A stretch of 12,755 bases of DNA, taken from contig DYHP01000014.1 of the NCBI GenBank assembly GCA_020724105.1, positions 7,317-20,071 on the forward strand. The letters run 5' to 3'. Both the position numbers and the translations under genes were made by a program. The notes below the pieces were generated by a model. The model did no database searches, was not told where the DNA came from, and saw only the letters and a program-made list of their open reading frames with translations. Positions 1 through 6,659 of this stretch are shown here, piece after piece. Source of the stretch: Candidatus Methylomirabilis sp. (lineage in GTDB: Bacteria; Patescibacteriota; Patescibacteriia; DYHP01). Position 1 is the first letter of the stretch, and every line of letters begins with the position of its first letter.

Positions 1-627
1 AATGATTTTCGCGCGCGTGACAGTAAATTCCTGCGGCCTTGCCCAGCCGTTTCTTAAAATTAAAAGTTTGACCTGAGTGCCTCCTTTTCCTCTGATTCGC
101 GAAACTGCGTCGTCAATCGCCATATTGAAAGTGTCAACGCCGTCAATCGCCAAAATTTTGTCTCCCGCCCTTAAACCGACTTTTTCGGCGGGCATATCGG
201 GCAACGGAGCGACGATAATAAGTTGCTCCTTTTTAATTCCCACTTCCGCGCCGATGCCTTCAAAAGTCCCTGCCAAATCTTCGGCGAATTTTTCCGCTTG
301 TTTCGGTTCAAAAAACACGGAATACGGGTCGCCGAGCGAAGCGATGATGCCCTCGAGCGCGCCGTAAAACATTTTTTTGTCTTCAACGGGTTGTTTGTAA
401 TATTTTGTTTTGACGATATTCCAAACCTGATTAAACAAATCCGCGTCAACCTCGGGCGAAATCGAAGCAAGACCGAGATTTTTAATTTCGACTTGAACAC
501 TCTCGGATTTTTTAAAATTTGAGTATTCAACGCCAATCCAAACGCCGGAGATGAAAACCAGCGATAAACCAGTTGCCAGAATAAAAATGATTAAAAATTT
601 TTTTTGGAAGAATCTGGATAAAAACAT
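1..627 (-). CDS. S41-family C-terminal processing peptidase (CtpA/Prc-like), 5' part only
   Basis: The reading frame is open from the ATG at 627 to the window edge, giving 209 residues of a longer protein. Seen: a basic N-terminus, one membrane segment (about residues 11-34), a helical region ending in LGDPYSVFF (99-106), and a PDZ domain (about 118-205) with GIGAEVG and the signature GLRAGDKILAIDG. This order is that of membrane-anchored S41 carboxy-terminal proteases, which cleave exported proteins outside the membrane; the PDZ domain binds the substrate C-terminus. The catalytic Ser/Lys domain lies beyond position 1, so activity cannot be judged. It is on the same strand as murA, downstream across about 211 bp of repeat-rich spacer. 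The assignment rests on the pre-PDZ and PDZ sequence and is firm at family level; the exact subfamily is unknown. Confidence 0.88.
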   Translation of the reverse strand, partial: MFLSRFFQKKFLIIFILATGLSLVFISGVWIGVEYSNFKKSESVQVEIKNLGLASISPEVDADLFNQVWNIVKTKYYKQPVEDKKMFYGALEGIIASLGDPYSVFFEPKQAEKFAEDLAGTFEGIGAEVGIKKEQLIIVAPLPDMPAEKVGLRAGDKILAIDGVDTFNMAIDDAVSRIRGKGGTQVKLLILRNGWARPQEFTVTRAKII

Positions 628-838
628 AATCAAAAATTATTCTAATTATTCCTAATTGCTCTAATTATTCTAATTAAATCCAAATTCATTAAAATCCCGA
701 AGCCCGAAATCCAAATCCCGAAAAATTCTCAAATCCCTAATTTTTAAAATTTAGTTATTGTTCGGGATTCGGGATTGGGATTTGGTCATTTTGGAATTAT
801 TTAGGTCAATTAGAATAATTAGGTCAATTAGGTTAATT
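628..838. repeat. AT-rich intergenic tract with nested inverted repeats
   Basis: No gene is seen between murA and the protease. The tract is built as an imperfect inverted repeat. CTAATTATTCTAATT (661-675) matches the reverse complement of 808-822. AATCCCGAAGCCCGAA (693-708) pairs with 761-776 at 15 of 16 positions. CCAAATCCC (711-719) pairs with 777-785. Short AATTAG/CTAATT units recur on both sides. It could stop murA transcription as a hairpin, but there is no clean U-tract. More likely it is a dispersed palindromic intergenic repeat. Confidence 0.6.
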
Positions 839-2104
839 TTATTCAACTCTCTCTATCTCCGCTCCCAATAATCTGAATTTTTCCTCAATTCTTTCGTAAC
901 CGCGGTCGATGATTTCCGCGTCATTCAAGGTTGATTCGCCGTCGGCAACCATAGCGGCGATAAGCATTGTCGCGCCGGCTCGCAAATCAAGCGATTTTAT
1001 TTCCTGCCCGTAAAGCGGCGCGGGACCGGTGATTAAAACTCTGTGCGGGTCGCAAAGCACGGCGTTTGCGCCCATTTTCACGAGTTCCCTTATATAACCC
1101 AGCCGTCCTTCGTAAAGCGGGTCGTGAATCAGACTGGTGCCGTTGCATTGCGTGGCAAGAACGCCGAACGGCGCCTGCAGGTCGGTCGGGAAACCCGGGT
1201 GCGGCAAGGCCTGAAGTTTGAAAGCGTTAAGAGCCGCCCCTTGAGGCGTTATTTCCAAAAAATCAACGCCGGCGTCAATGCCGACGCCGATTTTTCGCAT
1301 TAAAACAATAGTCGAATCCAAATGCGCGGGGATGATTTTTTTAATTTTTATGTGACCGCGCAAAGCGGCGGCAGCGGCGGCGAAAGTGCCCGCTTCAATT
1401 TGGTCGGGGATTACCTCGTGTTTTACGCCGCGAAGTTCTTTGACGCCGTCGATAACAACGGTATGCGTTCCGGCGCCTTCGATTTTCGCCCCTGTCTTAT
1501 TCAAAAAATTTATCAAATCTTCCACATGCGGTTCGGCAGCGGCCATTTTAATCGTCGTTTTTCCTTCAGCCAGCGCCGCAGCCATAATGGCGTTTTCCGT
1601 CGCCGTAACTGAAAATTCGGGCAAAATGATATAAGCGCCCGCCAATCCTCGAGTTTTTAAATTGTAAACTTGGGTTTTGTTGTCAAAACTGATTTCCGCT
1701 CCCAAGGCGCGCAGCGCCGCAAGATGCGTATCAAGCGGACGCGCGCCAATAATGCAGCCGCCGGGTTCGGAAATGGACATTTCTTTGAAACGCGAAAGCA
1801 GCGGACCCATCAAAAGCGCTGACGAACGCATGCTTTTTACCTTTTTTTGGTCCATTTCGCCCAACGCCAAATTGTCCGTGGAGATTTCAAGAGTGTTGGG
1901 TTCGAGCCAATTAATTTCCGCGCCTAAACTTTCCAAAATTTCAACCATCTTTTTGACATCTAAAATTTGTGGTACATTGGTAATGACGCTTTTGCCGCGA
2001 ACCAGGATTGTTGAAGCCAAAATCGGAAGCACGGCGTTTTTCATCCCGCTTATCTCGACATCGCCGCGCAGTTTAATTTTGCCTTTGATGATAAATTTGC
2101 TCAT
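839..2104 (-). CDS. murA: UDP-N-acetylglucosamine 1-carboxyvinyltransferase (MurA)
   Basis: MurA transfers enolpyruvate from phosphoenolpyruvate to UDP-GlcNAc, the first committed step of peptidoglycan synthesis, in the cytoplasm. The 421-residue protein is full length for the family (about 420) and aligns by eye end to end. Seen: SGMKNAVLP (19-27) with Lys22 and Asn23; the loop PGGCIIGARP with catalytic Cys117 (Cys115 in E. coli); PDQIEAGTF; HPGFPTDLQAP with the conserved Asp; DLRAGA; and the terminal IDRGYERIEEKF. Cysteine rather than aspartate at position 117 is the form usually sensitive to fosfomycin. The start at MSKFIIKGK matches the family N-terminus. A sigma70-like promoter lies just upstream, so the mRNA leader is very short. 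The gene shows that this cell makes peptidoglycan precursors. Confidence 0.97.
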   Translation of the reverse strand: MSKFIIKGKIKLRGDVEISGMKNAVLPILASTILVRGKSVITNVPQILDVKKMVEILESLGAEINWLEPNTLEISTDNLALGEMDQKKVKSMRSSALLMGPLLSRFKEMSISEPGGCIIGARPLDTHLAALRALGAEISFDNKTQVYNLKTRGLAGAYIILPEFSVTATENAIMAAALAEGKTTIKMAAAEPHVEDLINFLNKTGAKIEGAGTHTVVIDGVKELRGVKHEVIPDQIEAGTFAAAAAALRGHIKIKKIIPAHLDSTIVLMRKIGVGIDAGVDFLEITPQGAALNAFKLQALPHPGFPTDLQAPFGVLATQCNGTSLIHDPLYEGRLGYIRELVKMGANAVLCDPHRVLITGPAPLYGQEIKSLDLRAGATMLIAAMVADGESTLNDAEIIDRGYERIEEKFRLLGAEIERVE

Positions 2105-2126
2105 AAACCCTATTTAATGATACATT
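2097..2126 (+). promoter_or_regulatory. Possible promoter of the PEGA-domain gene
   Basis: On the plus strand, TTGCTC (2097-2102), an 18-bp spacer and TACATT (2121-2126) end 8 nt before the ATG at 2135. The -10 box is weak. If real, it overlaps the murA promoter face to face and also gives a nearly leaderless mRNA. No Shine-Dalgarno sequence precedes the ATG. Confidence 0.32.
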
Positions 2127-2145
2127 TCTAAAATATGAAAATCAA
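2117..2145 (-). promoter_or_regulatory. Predicted sigma70 promoter of murA
   Basis: On the minus strand, TTGATT (2145-2140), a 17-bp spacer and TATCAT (2122-2117) lie 12 nt before the murA ATG. The start of transcription would fall only about 5 nt before the start codon, giving an almost leaderless mRNA. The -35 box is inside the first codons of the divergent gene. Confidence 0.5.
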
Positions 2146-3115
2146 GTACAGGGTAATAATTCTGCTTATTTTAGCAATTATTTTTTTTATCGCCTCTCCC
2201 GTTTTGATTTTATGGGCCGTGGGTTACCGCTGGAATCCCAAAAAAAATTTTATTGAAAAAACCGGCTTGCTTTACGTTAAAACGGAACCATCGGGAGCCG
2301 TTGTTTATCTTAACGATAAAGAACGAAAAGAACGAACACCCGCAAGAATAAAATTTCTTCTGCCCGACAACTATAATCTGAAAATTTCAAAAGAAAATTA
2401 TATTCCTTATGAAAAAACCGTGGCCGTAAGAAGCGGTTTGGCGACTTTTGAAGACACCGTAATTCTTTTCAAGCAAAACTTGCCAATTTTAGCCGAGGCG
2501 GACATCGCAAAAACAATGGGGCAACTTTTGGGCAACCAACTTCGCAAAATTTCCGATTCTTACAAAAAAAACGGCTTGGTTTATTATGTTAAAAACAACC
2601 GCTTAATGTCGCGCGAACCGAAAAAAACAATTGAAAACGAAATTTTAACATTGCCTTACAAAAATTATCTTTTGTCGGATATCATTGAACCTTATTTTAT
2701 ATTCAAAAACGGCATGAACGACAAAATTTTGGTTTTAGACAAAGACGCGCAAATAATATTTGACGGCTACGGGAAAGAAATCGTATTTTCTAAAAACAAA
2801 AATGAATTTATGGTTTATGACGATTTTGAAATAAATATTTACAACATTGAAAAAAAGGAAAAAATTTTCATCACGAGAAGCAGCAAAAAAATCATAAACG
2901 GATTCTTTTTGGAAAATAAAAACTACATCATTTACGCTCTGGTGGACGGCGTATATGCCATGGAAAAATTAACAAGCGGCCTGGGAAGAATCGTGTTGAC
3001 CCTGGCGAATTTTACTGACATTGAATCAGCGATGCCGGATGAGAAACAGGAAAACATTTACATTCTGGGGGTAATAAACAAAAAATCAGGGGTTTATGTG
3101 TTGAATTTTAGATAA
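2135..3115 (+). CDS. Membrane-anchored PEGA-domain protein
   Basis: The 326-residue protein has one N-terminal membrane segment (about residues 8-28) and then a PEGA domain (about 45-112), recognisable from GLLYVKTEPSGAVVYLND and a following PARIKFLLPDNYNLKISKENYIPY-like stretch. PEGA domains are small beta-rich domains often found on surface proteins. The remaining 200 residues are rich in beta-strand-like segments with DKILVLDKDAQIIFDGYG-type repeats and may form a propeller-like domain outside the cell; this is inference. The function is unknown, but similar single-pass PEGA proteins are frequent in CPR genomes. It is divergent from murA with a 30-bp gap, and a terminator follows 43 bp after the stop. 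The start is the only ATG that keeps the membrane anchor. Confidence 0.82.
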   Translation: MKIKYRVIILLILAIIFFIASPVLILWAVGYRWNPKKNFIEKTGLLYVKTEPSGAVVYLNDKERKERTPARIKFLLPDNYNLKISKENYIPYEKTVAVRSGLATFEDTVILFKQNLPILAEADIAKTMGQLLGNQLRKISDSYKKNGLVYYVKNNRLMSREPKKTIENEILTLPYKNYLLSDIIEPYFIFKNGMNDKILVLDKDAQIIFDGYGKEIVFSKNKNEFMVYDDFEINIYNIEKKEKIFITRSSKKIINGFFLENKNYIIYALVDGVYAMEKLTSGLGRIVLTLANFTDIESAMPDEKQENIYILGVINKKSGVYVLNFR

Positions 3116-3158
3116 AACCGCCATTTTACGCCCTCACAACGCGATTTTACACTATATA

Positions 3159-3184
3159 AAAAGACGTCATCTCTGGCGTCTTTT
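3159..3184. terminator. Bidirectional Rho-independent terminator
   Basis: A 10-bp stem (AAAAGACGTC, 3159-3168, with GGCGTCTTTT, 3175-3184, including one G-U pair) has a 6-nt loop. The A-run and T-run at its two ends let it act on both strands. It separates the PEGA gene from the convergent rfb operon. Confidence 0.7.
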
Positions 3185-3201
3185 GGCGTAGTGATGGCGT
3201 A

Positions 3202-3297
3202 TTTGTTCGGCTTCGGGATCCCGTCGGAACTATTGGATTTCGTAAATCCTCGAGGATTTACGAAATCCCCGAGTTTAGGTTCCCGAAGCCGAACAAA
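3202..3297. repeat. Nested long palindrome between convergent genes
   Basis: The outer arms are a perfect 17-bp inverted repeat, TTTGTTCGGCTTCGGGA (3202-3218) and its complement at 3281-3297. Inside lies a perfect 34-bp palindrome (3235-3268), with 17-bp arms starting GGATTTCGTAAATCC and centred on TCGA. The intervening bases pair only partly. It sits just downstream of rfbA and after the terminator, and it encodes nothing evident. Confidence 0.8.
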
Positions 3298-3311
3298 TTG
3301 GCTTTTATAAT

Positions 3312-4388
3312 CTATAACTCCACCATCGCGTTGTCGCCCACTATCAATTTGTGACCATTGGGAAGGGTCTCGTGAGAATCTAATATCAAAGCGTTGTGGC
3401 CGATTAAACTGTCCACGATTCTTGCGTTGCAATGAATATCAACGTTGTTAAAAATTATTGAGTGCTCAATTTCGGAATTGTAAATTTCAACATTATCCCC
3501 CACGGAAGTGTGCGGTCCGATATGGGCGTTTTTTATTATACAGCCGTCGCCGATGGCGACCGGACCGCGGATTATCACATTCGGCCCGATTTTCGTATTT
3601 TTGCCGATTTTAACCTTGCCTTGAATTCTGACTCCCTCGTTTCTTTCGCTTTCATCAAACCATTCTTTGGGAGGCAAATTGTCCAAAACCAATTGGTTGG
3701 CCTCAAGCAAATCCTCGGGCTTGCCGGTGTCCTTCCACCAGCCGGTTATTTCTTTGTGTCCAACCTTAAAACTATTTTCGATAAGCCAAGTGTGGATGTC
3801 GGAAATCTCGTACTCGCCTCGCGCGCTTGGTTTGATATGTTGATACGCCTCAAAAAAATTTTTGTCGTAAAAATAAATTCCGGTTACCGCAAAATCGCTT
3901 TTGGGCTCCAAAGGTTTTTCTTCAACGCGAACAATTTTGTTGTCGCGGATTTCCGGAACGCCGAATCTCTGGGGCTCTTGCACTTTTGACAAAGTTAACA
4001 GACAATTTAAATTTTCTTTTTTAAATTTTTCAATAAAATCGCCGACAGGGTTTAAAACAATGTTGTCGCCCAAATAAAAGACAAATGATTCGTCGCCGAT
4101 AAAATCCTTCGCTTGCCAAACGACGTTGGCAATGCCCAGGGGACCGCCTTTTTGCTCGAAATAATGGATTTTTACTCCCCATTTTGAACCGTCGCCAATG
4201 AATTTTTGAAGCTCGACATCGCCGGGATTGGTATTGATGGCGATTTCTCTTATTCCGGCGTCGCGCAATTTTTCAATTGCGTAAAAAATCATCGGCTTGT
4301 TGGCGATTGGTATCAAATGCTTATTGATTGTCCAAGTGATGGGACGGAGGCGTGTCGCTCGACCGCCACCGGTTATAACGGCTTTCAT
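3312..4388 (-). CDS. rfbA: Glucose-1-phosphate thymidylyltransferase, long form (RmlA/RfbA)
   Basis: RmlA joins dTTP and glucose-1-phosphate to dTDP-glucose, the first step of dTDP-sugar synthesis. The 358-residue protein has an N-terminal nucleotidyltransferase domain (about 1-240) and a C-terminal left-handed beta-helix of hexapeptide repeats (about 253-345), the architecture of the long RmlA type. Seen: the nucleotide-binding loop GGGRATRLRPIT (7-18), where alanine replaces the usual second glycine of the GxGTR motif; LGDN (106-109) for metal; EKP (157-159); and WWKDTGKPED (217-226). It starts 3 bp after the rfbD stop, so it is translationally close-coupled as the last gene of the operon. 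It could use another sugar-1-phosphate, but the operon favours dTDP-glucose. Confidence 0.9.
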   Translation of the reverse strand: MKAVITGGGRATRLRPITWTINKHLIPIANKPMIFYAIEKLRDAGIREIAINTNPGDVELQKFIGDGSKWGVKIHYFEQKGGPLGIANVVWQAKDFIGDESFVFYLGDNIVLNPVGDFIEKFKKENLNCLLTLSKVQEPQRFGVPEIRDNKIVRVEEKPLEPKSDFAVTGIYFYDKNFFEAYQHIKPSARGEYEISDIHTWLIENSFKVGHKEITGWWKDTGKPEDLLEANQLVLDNLPPKEWFDESERNEGVRIQGKVKIGKNTKIGPNVIIRGPVAIGDGCIIKNAHIGPHTSVGDNVEIYNSEIEHSIIFNNVDIHCNARIVDSLIGHNALILDSHETLPNGHKLIVGDNAMVEL

Positions 4389-4391
4389 ATT

Positions 4392-5486
4392 TCACGAGTG
4401 AAACGAAGTTAAATAATCTCTCAATGCCTCTTTCCAATCTCTCTGCTTCGGCAACTTGGTGTTTAACAAAATTGAATATTTCGGCCTTGCCGCCGGGCGA
4501 GGAAATTCTGCGGCGCTTACCGGTTTCAGTATAACATTTTTATTTATCCCCCCACCTTTCCCGAACACCATTCCATCCTTCTCGCTAAAATTGATACCTC
4601 GTGGAAAGGTGGGGAGATTCAGTATTTTAAAAATCTCTTGAGCAAAACCGTACCAGGTGCAGGCGCCGGAGTTTGCGCCGTGATAAATACCGAATGGCAT
4701 TTGTTTTTTTACCCCCCCATCTTTCCCGAACAATATTCCATCTCTCTTATTGAGATTGACGTTCCGTGGAAAGATGGAGGGGTTAATAATTTCAAATGTC
4801 AGTTTAGCCGCATCCGGCGCGTAAGTTGGGGAACTTAACTCTTCGTCAATCAGTTTAAATTCTTTTACCCCTTCTATCTCCCCCTGTTCCGACGCTTCGG
4901 TCGGAATAGGGGGAGTAAGTAGGGGTTTGGCGGATAATTTTAGGGAGTCGGACTCCCTATGGTGAGATGCAGATAATTCAATCATCTTATCCACAAAACT
5001 TTTTTTCACCCCTTCCCCGTTTCCCATTTTTCCGAAAAGTCGGGAAAGACGAATCAAATAAAATTTGGAACAGTTATTGCGCAACTCTTGTTCGCCTGCA
5101 AATTTGCTTTTGGCGTACGCGCTCTGCGGGTCGGGGGTGTCATCTTCGGCGTAACCTTCAATTTTATCGCCGCGAAAAACATAATCGCTGGAATAATGAA
5201 TTATGGGGATAGATAATTTTTCCGCCGCCTCGGCCAAAAAACCCACGGCAATGCCGTTAATCAAATTCGCTTTTTTTGGCTCTTTTTCCGCGCCGTCGAC
5301 GTCGTTATACGCCGCGGCGTTTATTATCAACTCCGGATGCAGCGAAAAAATTTGCCCGTGAATCTCATCTTTTTTCGTTATGTCGCAATTATCTTTGTCC
5401 CAAGCGACAACTTCGTGCGCCGCGCTAAAAACTTTTACCAGTTCCTGCCCCAACATGCCGCGGGCACCGATTATAAGTACCTTCAT
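4392..5486 (-). CDS. rfbD: dTDP-4-dehydrorhamnose reductase (RmlD/RfbD) with three in-frame repeat insertions
   Basis: RmlD reduces dTDP-4-dehydrorhamnose to dTDP-L-rhamnose with NAD(P)H. Seen: the Rossmann motif GARGMLGQ (7-14), NAAAYNDVDGAE (56-67), SSDYVF (99-104), the catalytic pair Tyr124/Lys128 in YAKSK, and SSPTYAPDAA (218-227). At 364 residues it is about 90 longer than usual. The excess is three inserts at about residues 172-207, 235-262 and 291-317, each encoded by palindromic repeat DNA. Removing them leaves about 273 residues of normal RmlD order. The inserts fall between predicted core elements, so the enzyme may still fold. I chose the ATG at 5486 because the family begins MKVLIIGARG; an in-frame TTG at 5498 is possible. 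It lies 87 bp after rfbB and 3 bp before rfbA. Confidence 0.9.
   Translation of the reverse strand: MKVLIIGARGMLGQELVKVFSAAHEVVAWDKDNCDITKKDEIHGQIFSLHPELIINAAAYNDVDGAEKEPKKANLINGIAVGFLAEAAEKLSIPIIHYSSDYVFRGDKIEGYAEDDTPDPQSAYAKSKFAGEQELRNNCSKFYLIRLSRLFGKMGNGEGVKKSFVDKMIELSASHHRESDSLKLSAKPLLTPPIPTEASEQGEIEGVKEFKLIDEELSSPTYAPDAAKLTFEIINPSIFPRNVNLNKRDGILFGKDGGVKKQMPFGIYHGANSGACTWYGFAQEIFKILNLPTFPRGINFSEKDGMVFGKGGGINKNVILKPVSAAEFPRPAARPKYSILLNTKLPKQRDWKEALRDYLTSFHS
4548..4614. repeat. Palindromic repeat copy A, in frame inside rfbD
   Basis: This is a 67-bp unit bounded by CCCCACCTTTCC (4550-4561) and its exact complement (4603-4614). It aligns without gaps to the unit at 4713-4779, with roughly three quarters of bases identical. 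On the coding strand it reads PTFPRGINFSEKDG followed by MVFGKGGG, in the same frame as the other copy. It is the third insert of RfbD, between FKIL and VILKPVSAAEF. Confidence 0.85.
4713..4779. repeat. Palindromic repeat copy B, in frame inside rfbD
   Basis: This is the second copy of the 67-bp unit, with a CCATCTTTCC stem (4717-4726) complementary to 4768-4777. It is preceded by a C-run (4712-4718), matched after one bulged base by a G-run (4779-4782). On the coding strand it reads PSIFPRNVNLNKRDG then ILFGKDGG. It is the second insert of RfbD, between TFEII and PFGIYHGANSG. Confidence 0.85.
4868..4959. repeat. Two palindromes forming the first in-frame insert of rfbD
   Basis: A 58-bp hairpin (4868-4925) has 26-nt arms matching at 22 positions around a 6-nt loop, with core CTCCCCCTGTTCCGAC. 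It is followed by a second palindrome, TAGGGAGTC at 4941-4949 with GACTCCCTA at 4951-4959. Together they encode about 36 residues absent from normal RmlD. A relative of the second palindrome, AGGGAGTC-GTCG-GACTCCCT, lies between genes at 7650-7669. Confidence 0.8.
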
Positions 5487-5500
5487 ACCCCGATGCAAAT

Positions 5501-5565
5501 ATACTAATGAAATACCAATTATACAAATTAAATATTAGTAGCATTAGTATGTATTCGTATATTGG
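5501..5565. repeat. AT-rich inverted repeat between rfbB and rfbD
   Basis: ATACTAATG (5501-5509) is complementary to CATTAGTAT (5542-5550), and variants of CCAATTATAC/GTATATTGG are interleaved. The 87-bp gap interrupts an otherwise compact operon. No promoter is clear, and the hairpin lacks a terminator U-tract. Confidence 0.5.
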
Positions 5566-5573
5566 CATCGCAG

Positions 5574-6584
5574 TTAATTTATCTCTATATATTGCTTCTT
5601 ATAATAATCTTGATATTCCCCGCTCTTCACCCTTTGCCACCATCCGGAATTATTTTTATACCACTCCGTTGTTTCGCGAAGCCCTGTTTCCAAGTCCTTT
5701 TCCGGCGACCAGCCGAAGTCGGCTTGCATTTTTGTGATGTCCATTCTGTACCTGCGGTCGTGGCCTCGCCTGTCTTTTACGTGTTCTATCATTTCTTTTG
5801 AAACGTCCAAAATTTCCAAAAGTTTATTGGCGATTTCAATGTTCGGATATTCACTGCCGCCGCCGAGGCAATAACTCTCCCCTATTTTCCCTTTATGCAA
5901 AATCGAATCCACGCCTCGACTGTGGTCGTCAACGTGAATCCAATCGCGGCGATGCAGGCCGTCGCCGTAAAGCGGAACCTTTTTTCCTTCAAGCAAATTA
6001 GTGATGACCAAAGGAATGAATTTTTCCGGAAAATGGTAAGGGCCGTAATTGTTTGAACAGTTGGAAATGGTAGCGGGAAGTTTGTGGGTGTTTATATATG
6101 CTCTCACAAGATGATCAGCTGCGGCCTTTGAAGCAGAATAAGGATTGCGCGGACTGTAAGGCGTGTTTTCGTTGAACGGCGGGTCGTCGGGACCGAGTTC
6201 GCCGAAAACCTCGTCGGTGGAAATATGGTGGAATCTTATATTCCCATTAAGCCGCGCTGTTTCCAAAAGCGTGTGGGTTCCCAAAATATTTGTTTTCAAA
6301 AAAATGCCCGCGTCCATAATTGATCTGTCAACGTGGGTTTCCGCGGCAAAATGGACTATGGCGTCAACGCCTTGAAGCAGTTCATTGACCAATTTGGCGT
6401 CACAAATATCGCCTTTTGCAAATTGATAATTGGGGTTACCCTCCAAACTTTTTAAATTTTCCAAATTGCCGGCGTAAGTCAAAACATCCAGATTAATAAC
6501 CTTATAATCCGGATATTTATTGAGAATATAATGGATAAAATTTGAGCCAATAAACCCCGCCCCACCAGTTATAAGAAGCTTCAT
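5574..6584 (-). CDS. rfbB: dTDP-glucose 4,6-dehydratase (RmlB/RfbB)
   Basis: RmlB converts dTDP-glucose to dTDP-4-keto-6-deoxyglucose using tightly bound NAD+. The 336-residue protein is of normal length. Seen: GGAGFIGSNF (7-16) for NAD binding; HFAAETHVDRS (78-88); the catalytic STDEVFG with Thr123, Asp124 and Glu125; the SDR pair Tyr149/Lys153 in YSASK; NCSNNYGPYHFPEKFIP; and GDGLHRRDWIHVDDHSRG. All family hallmarks are present, and the start MKLLITGGAGFIG fits. It is the first gene of rfbB-rfbD-rfbA. The product feeds RmlC, RmlD or other dTDP-6-deoxysugar enzymes. A good promoter sits just upstream, next to a RAYT-associated hairpin. Confidence 0.97.
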   Translation of the reverse strand: MKLLITGGAGFIGSNFIHYILNKYPDYKVINLDVLTYAGNLENLKSLEGNPNYQFAKGDICDAKLVNELLQGVDAIVHFAAETHVDRSIMDAGIFLKTNILGTHTLLETARLNGNIRFHHISTDEVFGELGPDDPPFNENTPYSPRNPYSASKAAADHLVRAYINTHKLPATISNCSNNYGPYHFPEKFIPLVITNLLEGKKVPLYGDGLHRRDWIHVDDHSRGVDSILHKGKIGESYCLGGGSEYPNIEIANKLLEILDVSKEMIEHVKDRRGHDRRYRMDITKMQADFGWSPEKDLETGLRETTEWYKNNSGWWQRVKSGEYQDYYKKQYIEIN

Positions 6585-6595
6585 AAACTACTTAA

Positions 6596-6625
6596 AGAAT
6601 ATCAAAAATAGTCTTTTAAAGTCAA
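6596..6625 (-). promoter_or_regulatory. Predicted sigma70 promoter of the rfb operon
   Basis: On the minus strand, TTGACT (6625-6620), an 18-bp spacer and TATTCT (6601-6596) lie 11 nt before the rfbB ATG. The predicted mRNA leader is about 5 nt, with no Shine-Dalgarno. The REP-like hairpin at 6631-6655 ends only 5 bp upstream of the -35 box. Confidence 0.55.
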
Positions 6626-6630
6626 ATAAT

Positions 6631-6655
6631 TTCTCCGACATGAAATGTCGGAGAA
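6631..6655. repeat. REP-like hairpin downstream of the RAYT gene
   Basis: The inverted repeat has 11-bp perfect arms, TTCTCCGACAT and ATGTCGGAGAA, around a GAA loop. The core CCGACAT-TTC-ATGTCGG (in reverse complement) is the one found beyond the other end of the transposase gene and twice at 9021-9064. Confidence 0.85.
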
Positions 6656-6659
6656 GGGT

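Noticed and set aside
171..536. 121-residue minus-strand open frame near the left edge
   Set aside because: It is out of frame with the S41 protease, which has a recognisable PDZ domain, and it is very basic with no domain.
1677..2117. 146-residue plus-strand open frame opposite murA
   Set aside because: It is antisense to a fully conserved MurA and has no sign of its own expression.
4548..4959. The palindromic repeats in rfbD as a CRISPR array or as evidence of a pseudogene
   Set aside because: There are only two similar units, with gene-coding sequence rather than spacers between them, and the rfbD frame stays open through all inserts with core motifs intact.
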